DNA of 64,000 bases, taken from Planktothricoides raciborskii GIHE-MW2 (GTDB lineage Bacteria > Cyanobacteriota > Cyanobacteriia > Cyanobacteriales > Laspinemataceae). The stretch lies in NCBI RefSeq assembly GCF_040564635.1, contig NZ_CP159837.1, forward strand, positions 5,133,001 to 5,197,000, written 5' to 3'. The position numbers and the translations under genes are program-made. The notes below the pieces were generated by a model, which was not told where the DNA came from, did no database searches, and worked only from the letters and a program-made list of their open reading frames with translations. The first letter of the stretch is position 1. Every line of letters starts with the position of its first letter. Positions 54,221-63,890 of the stretch are shown here, piece after piece.

Positions 54221-54530
54221 CCGATTAATTTTTTCTGGTCGTTAACAGCCTTGAAGGTGACGGCAGTCATGCCCAACCTAATTAGGCAAATTTTAGCCAT
54301 CAAGTTAGCCATCAAACCGATACTGGTGGGGCGATCGCTCGATTGCCCCACGCAGATATAGAGACAGGTTTTGGGGTAAGTCAAGACTGCCGCGAGGGTT
54401 CATTACGGTTCTGCAATATTTTTGATCGTCAGTTTACCAATTCTTGATTACGGATCATATATAAAGATAAGCTAATCAGCCTGAAAATAAAATTTGTAAT
54501 TCTTATCTTTTCGGCCAAGTTTTCCCCAAA

Positions 54531-54593
54531 GATTCCACATGAGTTTCCACAACATAACCACAGTTTTCCACAGATTAAACAAGCTTTTCCACA
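54531..54593. other. DnaA-box cluster, possible oriC
   Basis: In a 760-base gap (54221-54979) without genes, four same-direction boxes lie at GATTCCACA 54531, GTTTCCACA 54543, TTTTCCACA 54564 and TTTTCCACA 54585; the last three are exactly 21 bases apart (two helical turns). TTTTCCACA is the DnaA box used by cyanobacteria. An AT-rich stretch (54410-54515) lies beside it as a possible unwinding element. No dnaA or dnaN is in the window. Confidence 0.5.
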
Positions 54594-54979
54594 GGCCACC
54601 GCGAGAAAGTTTCAGATTGCCGTTGAGTTGGGGATTTCTGTTTCCTTGACCTCACCACGAAAAATCAGGCGAAATTTATGAAGTTATGTAACAAAAATTG
54701 CCTGATAACCCTGATTCTCTCGTTGGGCAGTCCGGGGAAAACGTCAAGTTGTAACAGTTTGTATCATTGACAATTCCACCCCCTGATCGCAGACAATGTA
54801 TCCACTGACCCCAAAAATTATCTCTGGAATCACCCGTCTACCTAGAACCATAAAAAGTAATGTTTGTCAACTGACAAGCCGCTACTCTCCAGCATCAATG
54901 ATGCAGTTGATGCAGTGAATGGTGAACAAGAACGGGCTCAACCACTGACACTTGACCACCAAAATCGGAAGGAAAAGAG

Positions 54980-55207
54980 ATGAAAACTCCATGCGTTAGC
55001 ATCCTGGCAGAAATTCCAGAAACATTACACGAATCCCTAACTGGATACTTAGAAACACATCCTGATTGGGATCAAGACCGGCTGTTTGCCGCTGCTTTGT
55101 CGCTATTTTTACTGCAAAATAGCCACAGTGGAACCCCTGAAGCATCGCGCTGCTACCACAATGCCGCCAGAGTTTATCTGGAAACTTTGTTTGAACATCA
55201 AACTTAA
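54980..55207 (+). CDS. DUF2811-like small cyanobacterial protein
   Basis: 75 residues from ATG 54980 after GGAAGGAAAAGAG. VSILAEIPETLHESLTGYLE followed by HPDWDQDRLFAAALSLFLLQ matches the cyanobacterial DUF2811 family, resembling a small ribbon-helix-helix or copG-like fold. Function unknown. It is the first gene after the DnaA-box region. Confidence 0.8.
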   Translation: MKTPCVSILAEIPETLHESLTGYLETHPDWDQDRLFAAALSLFLLQNSHSGTPEASRCYHNAARVYLETLFEHQT

Positions 55208-55343
55208 AGATTATTTTTGTTTTGAGCACCGAGGACGCGCAGGTTTTCATCTAAAATCGATGATCTGATGATCTAAAAAGATCCTTAAACAGATCCTTAA
55301 AGATAAAAATTAACTGCTCATCCTTATTAACTGCTCATCAAAG

Positions 55344-56816
55344 ATGAATTCCACCGATTTAGCCAATCCATCTACTACCCTTGATACCTTAATCGTCGGT
55401 GCAGGGATTACGGGTCTTAGTCTCGCCCAAGCACTTCAGCAAGACCGCAAGCGCGGTCGCCAATCAGGGCAGATTTTATTGACAGAAAGTCAAGAAAGGG
55501 TAGGGGGGCGCATTGTTACACAATCGCAAGACGGATTTCTCTGGGAAGAAGGTCCCAATAGTTGCTTACCAACCCCTGAGTTTCTCAAGTTGGCGGTGGA
55601 TGTGGGATTAAAAGATGAGTTGGTGCTGGCTGACCGTCGTCTTCCTCGGTATGTTTATTTACAGGGAGAGTTAATCCCAGTGCCGATGAGTCCGCCAGCA
55701 TTTTTTCAGACGAAGTTACTCAGCGATTGGGGTAAGTTACGCGCGATCGCCGGGGCTTTGGGTTTTGTGCCTCCCGCTATCGGTGCCACCCTATCCGCCC
55801 AAGGGGATGAAGAAACCGTAGCCCAGTTCTTTGGTCGTCACCTGGGGCAGGAAGTCTTGGAACGTCTGGTACAGCCCTTTGTGTCTGGAGTCTATGCGGG
55901 AGATCCCAATCAACTCAGTGCCAGCGCCGCTTTTGGGAAAGTCACTAAAATGGCCGATATCGGCGGTGGACTGGCGGCTGGGGCGATTTTATCTTTAGCG
56001 AAAAATGGGAGAGCGAAAAAGACGGTGGATCCGAGTCTGCCCAAAGTCCAGCGCGGGGAATTAGCTTCATTTCGTCAAGGTCTGGAAGCTTTACCCAAGG
56101 CGATCGCGGCTCAATTGGGCGATGTAGTCAAGTTAGGCTGGCATTTAATCCAAATTAAACCCACAGAACACCAAACTTATCTGGCCGAATTTTCCACCCC
56201 CCAAGGTCCAGCCAGAATTGAAACTCGCAGTATGGTTCTGACCACCCCCAGCTATGTCTCCGCTGACTTGTTAGCCAATCTTTGCCCAGTGGCGAGTCAA
56301 GGGTTAGCCAAAATTCCTTATCCAGCGGTCGCTTGCGTGGTCTTAGGCTATCCTGAAAGCGCCTTTAAAACCAGTGTATCATCGGGTTTTGGCAACTTAA
56401 TCCCCAGAGGTCAAGGAATACGCACCTTGGGTACGATCTGGTCTTCGAGTTTATTTCCCAATCGCGCTCCCGCTGGATGGCGCTTATTGCTTAATTTTAT
56501 CGGTGGCACCACGGATCTGGCGATCGCTCAGTTAAGCCAAGAAGAAATCGTCCAAATCGTACACAGAGATCTGCAAAAAACCCTGCTCAAACAGGACATC
56601 CCACCGAAAGTCCTGGCGGTGCATTTATGGAAGCGGGCAATTCCCCAATATCCCCTCGGCCATCATCAAAACCTGGCACAAATTCATCACTCTTTGCAAC
56701 AACGGCCTGGATTATTTTTATGTGGCAACTATACGGATGGGGTTGCCGTAGGCGACTGTATTCGCCGTGGCCAAGAATGTGCCGCTGACGTGGTGAAATA
56801 TTTAGATCAAGGCTAA
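55344..56816 (+). CDS. hemY: Protoporphyrinogen oxidase (HemY/PPOX type)
   Basis: 490 residues. FAD-binding GAGITGLSLAQAL (about 19-31), the substrate-channel region NSCLPTPEFLKLAVDVGL, QPFVSGVYAGDPNQLSA, and a C-terminal FAD segment FLCGNYTDGVAVGDCIRRG, all usual for the oxygen-dependent enzyme. It makes protoporphyrin IX, the branch-point precursor of heme and chlorophyll. ATG 55344. Some cyanobacteria use HemJ instead; this genome has the HemY type. No neighbour in tetrapyrrole synthesis is visible. Confidence 0.94.
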   Translation: MNSTDLANPSTTLDTLIVGAGITGLSLAQALQQDRKRGRQSGQILLTESQERVGGRIVTQSQDGFLWEEGPNSCLPTPEFLKLAVDVGLKDELVLADRRLPRYVYLQGELIPVPMSPPAFFQTKLLSDWGKLRAIAGALGFVPPAIGATLSAQGDEETVAQFFGRHLGQEVLERLVQPFVSGVYAGDPNQLSASAAFGKVTKMADIGGGLAAGAILSLAKNGRAKKTVDPSLPKVQRGELASFRQGLEALPKAIAAQLGDVVKLGWHLIQIKPTEHQTYLAEFSTPQGPARIETRSMVLTTPSYVSADLLANLCPVASQGLAKIPYPAVACVVLGYPESAFKTSVSSGFGNLIPRGQGIRTLGTIWSSSLFPNRAPAGWRLLLNFIGGTTDLAIAQLSQEEIVQIVHRDLQKTLLKQDIPPKVLAVHLWKRAIPQYPLGHHQNLAQIHHSLQQRPGLFLCGNYTDGVAVGDCIRRGQECAADVVKYLDQG

Positions 56817-56896
56817 TTAATTTCGCCTGCTTTCACCGCTTTCACCGAATAAAAATCATAGGGAATGAATTTAAATTCATTCCCTATGCACATTTT

Positions 56897-57235
56897 TATC
56901 AATGTTCAATGTTCAATGTTCAATGTTCAATGTTCAATGTTCAATGTTCACTAGACCTCTTACAAAATACCTGTTTCGATTCCCCCAACCCCCCGATCGA
57001 GGGCTACTCTGCCTTTTATAATTTTGCCATAATTGTCTATGACTATCTATTGTATTGAACAAAAGATATTGACTAAAAGATATTAGGCAAAAGATATTAG
57101 GCAAAAGATATTGGGCAAAAGATATTAGGCAAAAGATATTAGGCAAAAGATATTAGGCAAAAGATATTAGGCAAAAGATATTGGGCAAAAGATATTAGGC
57201 AAAAGATATTAGGCAAAAGATATTAGGCAAAAGAT
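56897..57235. repeat. TTCAATG heptamers and a 14-mer array with higher-order period
   Basis: TTCAATG runs seven times (56900-56950), and AAAAGATATTAGGC about thirteen times (57061-57235). In the array the variant TTGGGC occurs about every five units (70 bases), so groups of five were copied as a block. Noncoding; it lies between the convergent ends of hemY and the response regulator gene. Confidence 0.9.
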
Positions 57236-57362
57236 TGTTAATTATGGTTAAAATTTCTATGGCCAGAAAAATTCATTGTGTGTCTCGAGTTTTTTTCAAT
57301 GTTTAATTTTAAAACTTGAGTAAGTTTCCCTGGTTTTTCGCCTAATTCCCTTGCATTTCTAA

Positions 57363-58076
57363 TTAAGCTTGTTCCTCGCCCAATTCGTCTGGGATAAATT
57401 TATAGCCCACCCCCCGGACTGTTTTAATCCGGGAACCATTCGGGTCAACCTTGCGCCGAATTTGGCCAATATGAACGTCCACAACCCGTTGATCTCCTAC
57501 ATAGTCATATTGCCAGACTTTTTGCAGCAGTTCACTGCGTCGCCAAACCCGATTGGGATGACTGGCGAGAAAATGCAGTAAATCAAACTCTAGGGCTGTA
57601 AAAGACACTAATTTCTCCCTAAGGGCGACTTCCCGCTTGACGGGATTAATCTTTAATTCACCAAATTCTAAGTTTTGGGAAATCGATGAGGATGTTTCTA
57701 TTCGCGGACGCTTCAAAATCGCTTTGACTCTGGCTCCTAATTCCACCAAACTAAAAGGCTTGGTGATGTAATCGTCAGCACCGAGGGAAAACCCTTTGAT
57801 TTTATCCGCTTCATCTCCTCGACTGGTTAACATCAAGACAAAGACATTGGTGCGACTTTGCATTTCTTTACAAAGTTCATAGCCAGTGGTGTCTGGCAAA
57901 TTGACATCCAGAATGACTAAATCTGGATTCAATAACTCAAACTTAGCGATCGCGGTGTTACCATCTTCGGCGGATTCCATCTGATACTCTTTACTTAAAA
58001 AGCGATGGATTAAATTCCGGATGGCGGGTTCATCATCAACAACAAGAATTTTGGCAGGTGTATTGGCAGAAGCCAT
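57363..58076 (-). CDS. OmpR-family response regulator
   Basis: 237 residues. Receiver domain (VVDDEPAIRNLIHRFL; phospho-acceptor Asp in LVILDVNLPD near 56; Thr and Lys in MLTSRGDEA and ITKPFSLVE) and a C-terminal winged-helix DNA-binding domain (LVSFTALEFDLLHFLASHPN ... TVRGVGYKFI). It differs clearly from RpaA and RpaB, so its regulon cannot be named. The NblS-type kinase at 44 kb or the kinase at 62 kb are possible but unproven partners. ATG 58076. Confidence 0.9.
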   Translation of the reverse strand: MASANTPAKILVVDDEPAIRNLIHRFLSKEYQMESAEDGNTAIAKFELLNPDLVILDVNLPDTTGYELCKEMQSRTNVFVLMLTSRGDEADKIKGFSLGADDYITKPFSLVELGARVKAILKRPRIETSSSISQNLEFGELKINPVKREVALREKLVSFTALEFDLLHFLASHPNRVWRRSELLQKVWQYDYVGDQRVVDVHIGQIRRKVDPNGSRIKTVRGVGYKFIPDELGEEQA

Positions 58077-59042
58077 GGCTACAACGATTACTCTTTTTAC
58101 TGGGGGAGATATAATCAGTCAGCTTAACACCAGAATCCATATCATACATGGCGCTGGGTCAGTAACGGGGGTTGGCTTTTCAGCGTGAGGCTGATCGCAA
58201 TCCGATTTCATATACTTAAGTATTGTACAAACTAAGTTGACAACTTAGAGGTTAAGGCCAAAGTCGAAAATATTTTATAAGATATCGGTAAATATATTTT
58301 ACAATACAATACATCCGTGCCTTTTGCCTCCATATAGACCAGGATATCCGAGGTTGAGGCTCGAACAGTTACGGAAGGTTCACCAATCACGAGAATTCTG
58401 TGGAGCAACTTGTGCGGCTCTGAATCGGTAGATTGATCTTAATAATTTATAACATTTGTGTTGATATTTAATATTTCTCCAGGGAAAAAGTAGTTCGGAT
58501 GGCCACAGAGATCGATGATCCGGTGAATTAACTGCCAAAAATCCTAGGGTGTCCGTCATGCCCCACCATCGATCCAGCGGTGGGGTGCCTGTTTGCTGCA
58601 CGACATACTGACTGAACGTTTGAGCAGAATTCAGCCCCGGTAACGCACCAAGGGTGATCCGTAGAGCAAAGTCGATGATTACCGAAAGCTGTCTAGGGTT
58701 AATGCTGGCGGGGGGATCAACACGATCCGTCTGCGGATGCGATCGCTTGATTTGTCTCAGGATTATTCAGGGGTGAAAATTTGACTCTGGGGATGAATCA
58801 AGAAACATATTCAGTTCCGAAAAGTCTGATAATTATTATTTAGCAAGAGTCGAAGAATCAAATCATGTTTCTTGTACTAAGAATCCCCTGTTGACGGCAG
58901 TAACAACTCCGATAAATAATGACTTGGGTGAGGAATATCCGAATTATGGAACCGCCAGAAACGCCATAGTTTTTCCGATAATCCCATGATTAAATTGGTA
59001 AGATAAGTAAAGCAAAACGTATAATTTTGGGAGATTAAACGG
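58077..59042. other. Long gap with hairpins, no gene recognised
   Basis: A strong hairpin CCCCACC-(11)-GGTGGGG at 58561-58585 and GC-balanced sequence on either side (58330-58780), unlike the AT-rich gaps elsewhere. It does not show the conserved segments of RNase P RNA, tmRNA or SRP RNA. Could hold an uncharacterised RNA or a long leader of the TPR gene. Confidence 0.4.
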
Positions 59043-60038
59043 ATGCCAAAAAATTGGAAAAGCTTAAGTCTAAGTGCGGTGATGCTGACGATCGCGTGGG
59101 GTTTTCCCGGTTTGGCAGTGGAGAATTCCCTCGGAAGGGCGGCTTCTTTAGATGAGGCGATCGCCCAAGAAAATTCTACTCCAGAAACCCCCACTGTCAC
59201 GGAAGAAAATAATTCAGCAGAGACATCAGATGCCACCACAGTGGCTGAAATTTGTGTGCCACAGACCGAGATTAATCAGCCAGAATTACTCCGTGAGGGC
59301 GGTGAAAATGTTTCCGCCTGGATCAGTCAAGGTCAATATTTACTGACGATCAAACAATATCCCCAAGCCCTCACCGCTTATGCCCGGGCGATCGCCCTCG
59401 ATCGGAATAACTCGGATGCTTGGATTGGCTGTGGTAGGGTTTTACAAGAGATGCAACAGTACGACCAGGCGATCGCGGCGGTGAATCAAGCCTTGAACAT
59501 TAATGGCAATTCTTCTATGGCTTTATTTACACGGGGGTTAATTTATAAACAAGCGGAAAGATATGAAGAGTCTTTAGCGGATTTCCAGAAGGCATTGGAA
59601 ATCAATCAAAATTGGGGGCAATTTAATCAAGCCAATGTCGCTATTAACCTCGGTTCAGTGCTTTGGTCTTTGGACAAGCGGGATGAGGCGATCGCCGCTT
59701 TTGAACAAGCCACAAAACTTAACGATCAATTTGCCCTGGCTTGGTTTAATCTGGCTACGGCATTTTTGCAACAAGGCAACAGTTTCTTGCAAGCAGAAAA
59801 CCCGGAAGGGGCGAAAACTAATTTAGAAAAAGCCGTTGAAGCTTACGATCGTGCCTTAGCCAGTCAGGGGGAATGGGGAATCAACACAGGACCTGCTAGT
59901 GCTTGGTATAACCGAGGGGTCGCCTTAGAATTACTAGAAAAGTACGAAGAGGCGATGCAATCTTACGATCAAGCCTTAAGAATTACTCCTAACCATACGA
60001 AAGCGAGACAAAGACTTGCGGCCTTACGCAATCGTTAA
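59043..60038 (+). CDS. Secreted TPR-repeat protein
   Basis: 331 residues with a signal-like N-terminus (LSLSAVMLTIAWGFPGLA), an acidic Thr/Glu linker, and about six TPR units from residue 95 (AWISQGQYLLTIKQYPQALT, YDQAIAAVNQALNINGNSSM and others) ending at the C-terminus. Likely periplasmic or lumenal scaffold. ATG 59043 follows GGGAG by 9 bases. Repeated HIP1-containing codons (GCGATCGC) lie at equivalent positions of several repeats. Confidence 0.85.
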   Translation: MPKNWKSLSLSAVMLTIAWGFPGLAVENSLGRAASLDEAIAQENSTPETPTVTEENNSAETSDATTVAEICVPQTEINQPELLREGGENVSAWISQGQYLLTIKQYPQALTAYARAIALDRNNSDAWIGCGRVLQEMQQYDQAIAAVNQALNINGNSSMALFTRGLIYKQAERYEESLADFQKALEINQNWGQFNQANVAINLGSVLWSLDKRDEAIAAFEQATKLNDQFALAWFNLATAFLQQGNSFLQAENPEGAKTNLEKAVEAYDRALASQGEWGINTGPASAWYNRGVALELLEKYEEAMQSYDQALRITPNHTKARQRLAALRNR

Positions 60039-60227
60039 ACCCCAGATTGCTTGATTCTTGATCGAGTCACGGTTCAAGTGACGGTTCAAGTCACGGTTCA
60101 AGTTAGGGACAGCTTTCAAGCCAGCGCCGATCAAAGCGCCGATCAAAGAGGAGAGAGAATCGAGACTTAGCCGTCAACATTCATCTCCTCTGCAAAAGCG
60201 CTTTTTCTGACGCTTTTTCTGAGATAT

Positions 60228-61748
60228 TCAGGGCAACCACTGAGGGCGAATCCCCACAAAAGGTAAGAGTTGGGGTTCAATTTGTGGCACATCTTCTTTG
60301 ATTAAAGCATTAATATCTAAAGGGATGAGCCACAAACGACTATTGCTCTGGGTTGGATCTGCCGATGTGGGAGCCGAACTCCGATTTTGGCTTTCTTGAT
60401 CAAACAACAAACCGAGGCCATCGGGAGACAAACTCATTTGTATATTGCGCTGATTGGGTAGCAACACTAAGGGTGTGAGTTTTTTAGTTTCAATATTTAG
60501 GGCGGCAATTAATGGTTCTTCCCGATATTCTTCTTCTTCTTCGATTAGCTTAGTGATCAGGCAATAGAGAATTTGATTGGTGGGGTCAAATTTAGCATCT
60601 AAAATAGAGCCTTCGGTGCGGAAAAGTTCTGTTTCTACCCCTTGGTTTGTGAAGAAAAATAGCGATCTTGTCGATTTTTTGGGATCTCGGTTAAAAGTTC
60701 CCATTGCTGCCGCTGTACCATCGCGAGTAAAATCAAATAACATTTCAAACTTGGGGATAAAATCTAACGGCTCACTGTTTGGCTCTAAGGGTAAAATTGC
60801 CACTCCTTGACCCTGTAAAATTGCCACGGTTTTGCTATCTGGGGTGAATAAAAAATTGCCTCCGGGCTGATTCCCTAATGGCTGTGGTTTTCTTCCTTCT
60901 CGAATGATCCACAGACCCGAATCAGATGGATTTTGCAGGTTAATCCGATTGACTAGAATCGTTTTGCCATCGGCTGACAACTCAAACCGGAGATTTTGAT
61001 ACTGATCGCTATCTAAGATTTGTTCCGGTTTGAGCAGTTCAATACTGTTAGGGGGGGTAGTTGAATCGTTTTGACTAGAACACTCTAGGGAAATGCCTGT
61101 TTTTACCTGATAGATACTGGCATTTGATCGAGCATTTCCGCCCTCTGATCGAGGAAGGGCGGAAAATAAAATGCGATCGCCCTGGGGATAGATTTTATAA
61201 TCCATCACTACCAGGTCTTTGGGGGTTAAAATTCTGGTTTCTTGTTTGGTTAGGTTATAAAGAACTAATTGGCCTTGTTCTTCTGGACTTGCTCCCAAAT
61301 AGACAAAAGCGCGATCGCGACTACAAAAAGTACCAATAAACGGTTCACTTAACGACTCAATGTCCCCTGGTTTTGCAAATAAATCCCTGGCTGCTTGGAG
61401 TTGTAATTTAAAGTTTTGACCATAAGGAATTGGTTGGGTTAAAGTATAAGCCATTCTTCTCCCCGCCCAGCTAATTTTTCCGGTTAACAAGGGGTCAATT
61501 CGCAAATTTTCTTCAACACTGCCATGATTCATCGGACGGCTAAATGTCAAAATAAATGCTCGGTCATCACTACCAACTTGTTGCTGCTGCCAGCTAAAAT
61601 GTCTGACCCGTGGGGCTGTCTGGTTGCCAGCGATCAGCAGAGCAATCAGCAAGACCGTTAAAATACCGATCAACACAAATGCAAGGCGATCTAGCGGTTC
61701 GCGAAATTTTTGGTAAATCCAATTTAAACTTGAGTTAGAACTTGACAT
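60228..61748 (-). CDS. Membrane-anchored Ig-like plus beta-propeller protein
   Basis: 506 residues. One membrane segment near 22-45, then an Ig-like domain (FILTFSRPMNHGSVEENLRI, the Big_5 pattern), then TolB/WD40-like propeller blades (YPQGDRILFSALPR, ELSADGKTILVNRINL, FTPDSKTVAILQG, SLSPDGLGLLFDQE). Conserved in cyanobacteria without a known function as far as recalled. Oriented outside the cytoplasm. ATG 61748. Confidence 0.75.
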   Translation of the reverse strand: MSSSNSSLNWIYQKFREPLDRLAFVLIGILTVLLIALLIAGNQTAPRVRHFSWQQQQVGSDDRAFILTFSRPMNHGSVEENLRIDPLLTGKISWAGRRMAYTLTQPIPYGQNFKLQLQAARDLFAKPGDIESLSEPFIGTFCSRDRAFVYLGASPEEQGQLVLYNLTKQETRILTPKDLVVMDYKIYPQGDRILFSALPRSEGGNARSNASIYQVKTGISLECSSQNDSTTPPNSIELLKPEQILDSDQYQNLRFELSADGKTILVNRINLQNPSDSGLWIIREGRKPQPLGNQPGGNFLFTPDSKTVAILQGQGVAILPLEPNSEPLDFIPKFEMLFDFTRDGTAAAMGTFNRDPKKSTRSLFFFTNQGVETELFRTEGSILDAKFDPTNQILYCLITKLIEEEEEYREEPLIAALNIETKKLTPLVLLPNQRNIQMSLSPDGLGLLFDQESQNRSSAPTSADPTQSNSRLWLIPLDINALIKEDVPQIEPQLLPFVGIRPQWLP

Positions 61749-61971
61749 TTACACCAAAGCCTAGTTATCCTAAAATGCTTATTTACTCTAACAGCATAGC
61801 ATCAATCGAAAAAATATGATTAAAATATGATTAAAATCCGCGCCTGGGTTCAATCAAAATCTGCTTATCAAGAGAATTTGGTAAATTTTTTCAGCCCAGA
61901 TTAACATAGAGATTTATTTATTTGGTTAGAGCATAAAAATATTACATCTATTGGATAAATTATTTTAGCAA

Positions 61972-63876
61972 ATGAAAAATATTAATTTAGTACAACTGGT
62001 TAAATCGATGCCGATATTGAATCCCGGAAAATTTATAGGCAAGCGATCATCAAGCAATTTTAAACTACCCCCCCAATTAACTGCGATCGTCTCCTTAATT
62101 TGCGTTTTGCCATTCTTAATGAATCTCTTGGGGGTAGATTTTGCCTCATCTCAATATGCCTTAGATTTTGCGGCAGCAGCTAATCTCGATCCTCGTATTC
62201 TTGACGATCAACTCCATCAGACTTTAGCCGGAAGTTTTACCCATACCATCCTAGAGTGGAGTGCATTTTGTGCAGCGATATTCACCACAATTTTAGCATT
62301 TGCCCACTTTACGATTAAGCGCGAGACAACCACTCTGGTCATTGGTATAGCCCTATTATGTGCCGGAATCATGGATGCTTTTCATACATTAGCGGCAGAT
62401 CGGTTAATTAGTGCGGCTGCGGATAATCATAACCTAATTCCCTTTACTTGGGCAATTTGCCGAATGTTCAACGCTTTACTCACTATCATTGGGGTGAGTA
62501 TTTTTCTGTTTTTTAAGTCAGAAAAGTGGCAGGGGAATATCACCGTAGTCATTATCACTAGCTTAATTTTTGGTTTAATCGCCTATCAGATGATTAAAAT
62601 TAGTGCTACCAGTCATACTCTGCCGGAAACGATATTTCCTGATTCCTTGATTACTAGACCTTGGGATGTGGCTCCTTTAATAACGTTTATTTTAGCCGGT
62701 TTACTGGTTTACCCAAAGTTTTACCAAAGGTATCCCAGTGTTTTTGCTCATTCTTTGAGCGTTAGTACCATTCCTAATGCCGCCACTCAAATACACATGG
62801 CTTTTGGTTCAAAGGCTTTGTTTGATAATGATTTTAATATTGGTCACTTTTTAAAGATTATTGCTTACCTAGTTCCCTTAGCCGGATTAATCATCGATTA
62901 TATAAAAACCCATCATCAATTAAAGAAAACAAATCAAAAAATATTAAATGAAATTGATGATCGGAAAAGAGTCGAGGAAAATCTCCGCCGTTCTGAAGAA
63001 ATGTTAAAAACCAAAAACGAAGAGTTAAATCAAGCTTTTGGTGAATTACAATTGGCGCAAATTAAGTTAATTCAAAAAGAAAAAATGGCCAGCCTAGGAA
63101 ATTTAGTTGGCGGCATTGCCCATGAAATTAACAATCCCATTAATTTTATTTATGGGAATTTATTTTATACCGAAGAATATACCAAATTTTTGCTAGAGTT
63201 AATTCATTTATATCAAGAAAATTATCCTGGATTAACTCCAAATATTGCCGCCAAATTAGAGCAAATTGAACTAGAATTTATTGAAGAAGACTTACCGCAG
63301 CTAATCACTTCTATGAAACATGGCAGCAATCGCATTCGAGAGTTGGTCATTTCTTTGCGAAACTTTTCTCGGCTGGATGAAGCTGAATTAAAAGAGGTGG
63401 ACTTACACCAAGGAATTGAAAGCACTTTATTAATTTTAAAAAATCGACTGGATAATAAAATCACTGTGATTAAAGAATATGGTGAATTGATGCCAGTGGA
63501 ATGTTATCCCGCCCAACTCAACCAAGTGTGGTTTAATTTGCTCAATAATGCCATTGATGCCTTAAAATCCGATCCCAGTTTAGAACCTAAACAAATTACG
63601 ATTCGCACCGAAATGAGTTCAGCGGACTTAGTGACGGTAAGAGTTAAAAATAATGGGCCGGTGATTCCCATAGAAATTCAACAGCATATGTTTGATCCTT
63701 TTTTCACCACTAAGCCAGTGGGTTCGGGAACCGGATTAGGATTGGCGATCGCTTATCAAGTGATGCAACAGCATCATGGTCAGATTTCTTGTCAGTCCGA
63801 TCCAGATATCGGCACAGAATTTATGATGACTTTCCCGATTCATTATTCCCAGTCTGACGGAGGCGATCGCCTCTAA
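61972..63876 (+). CDS. Sensor histidine kinase with multi-pass membrane sensor
   Basis: 634 residues. The N-terminal half has about eight membrane segments of a MASE-like integral sensor (HTILEWSAFCAAIFTTILAF, ALLCAGIMDAFHTLAADRL). A coiled coil follows, then a phosphoacceptor GGIAHEINNPINFIYGNL (His near 383) and ATPase boxes FNLLNNAIDAL and GTGLGLAIAYQVMQQ. No receiver domain is attached. Signal unknown; this sensor type is common in cyanobacteria. ATG 61972. Confidence 0.85.
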   Translation: MKNINLVQLVKSMPILNPGKFIGKRSSSNFKLPPQLTAIVSLICVLPFLMNLLGVDFASSQYALDFAAAANLDPRILDDQLHQTLAGSFTHTILEWSAFCAAIFTTILAFAHFTIKRETTTLVIGIALLCAGIMDAFHTLAADRLISAAADNHNLIPFTWAICRMFNALLTIIGVSIFLFFKSEKWQGNITVVIITSLIFGLIAYQMIKISATSHTLPETIFPDSLITRPWDVAPLITFILAGLLVYPKFYQRYPSVFAHSLSVSTIPNAATQIHMAFGSKALFDNDFNIGHFLKIIAYLVPLAGLIIDYIKTHHQLKKTNQKILNEIDDRKRVEENLRRSEEMLKTKNEELNQAFGELQLAQIKLIQKEKMASLGNLVGGIAHEINNPINFIYGNLFYTEEYTKFLLELIHLYQENYPGLTPNIAAKLEQIELEFIEEDLPQLITSMKHGSNRIRELVISLRNFSRLDEAELKEVDLHQGIESTLLILKNRLDNKITVIKEYGELMPVECYPAQLNQVWFNLLNNAIDALKSDPSLEPKQITIRTEMSSADLVTVRVKNNGPVIPIEIQQHMFDPFFTTKPVGSGTGLGLAIAYQVMQQHHGQISCQSDPDIGTEFMMTFPIHYSQSDGGDRL

Positions 63877-63890
63877 ACGGAGGATCTGGG

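Noticed and set aside
54531-54593. dnaA or dnaN next to the DnaA boxes
   Set aside because: Neither gene is in the window; neighbours are PAP/fibrillin and DUF2811 genes, so oriC remains a hypothesis.
56934-57146. Hydrophobic minus-strand frame (Ile/Phe-rich)
   Set aside because: It is a translation of the 14-mer tandem array.
58320-58780. RNase P RNA, tmRNA or SRP RNA
   Set aside because: Conserved core segments of these RNAs are missing.
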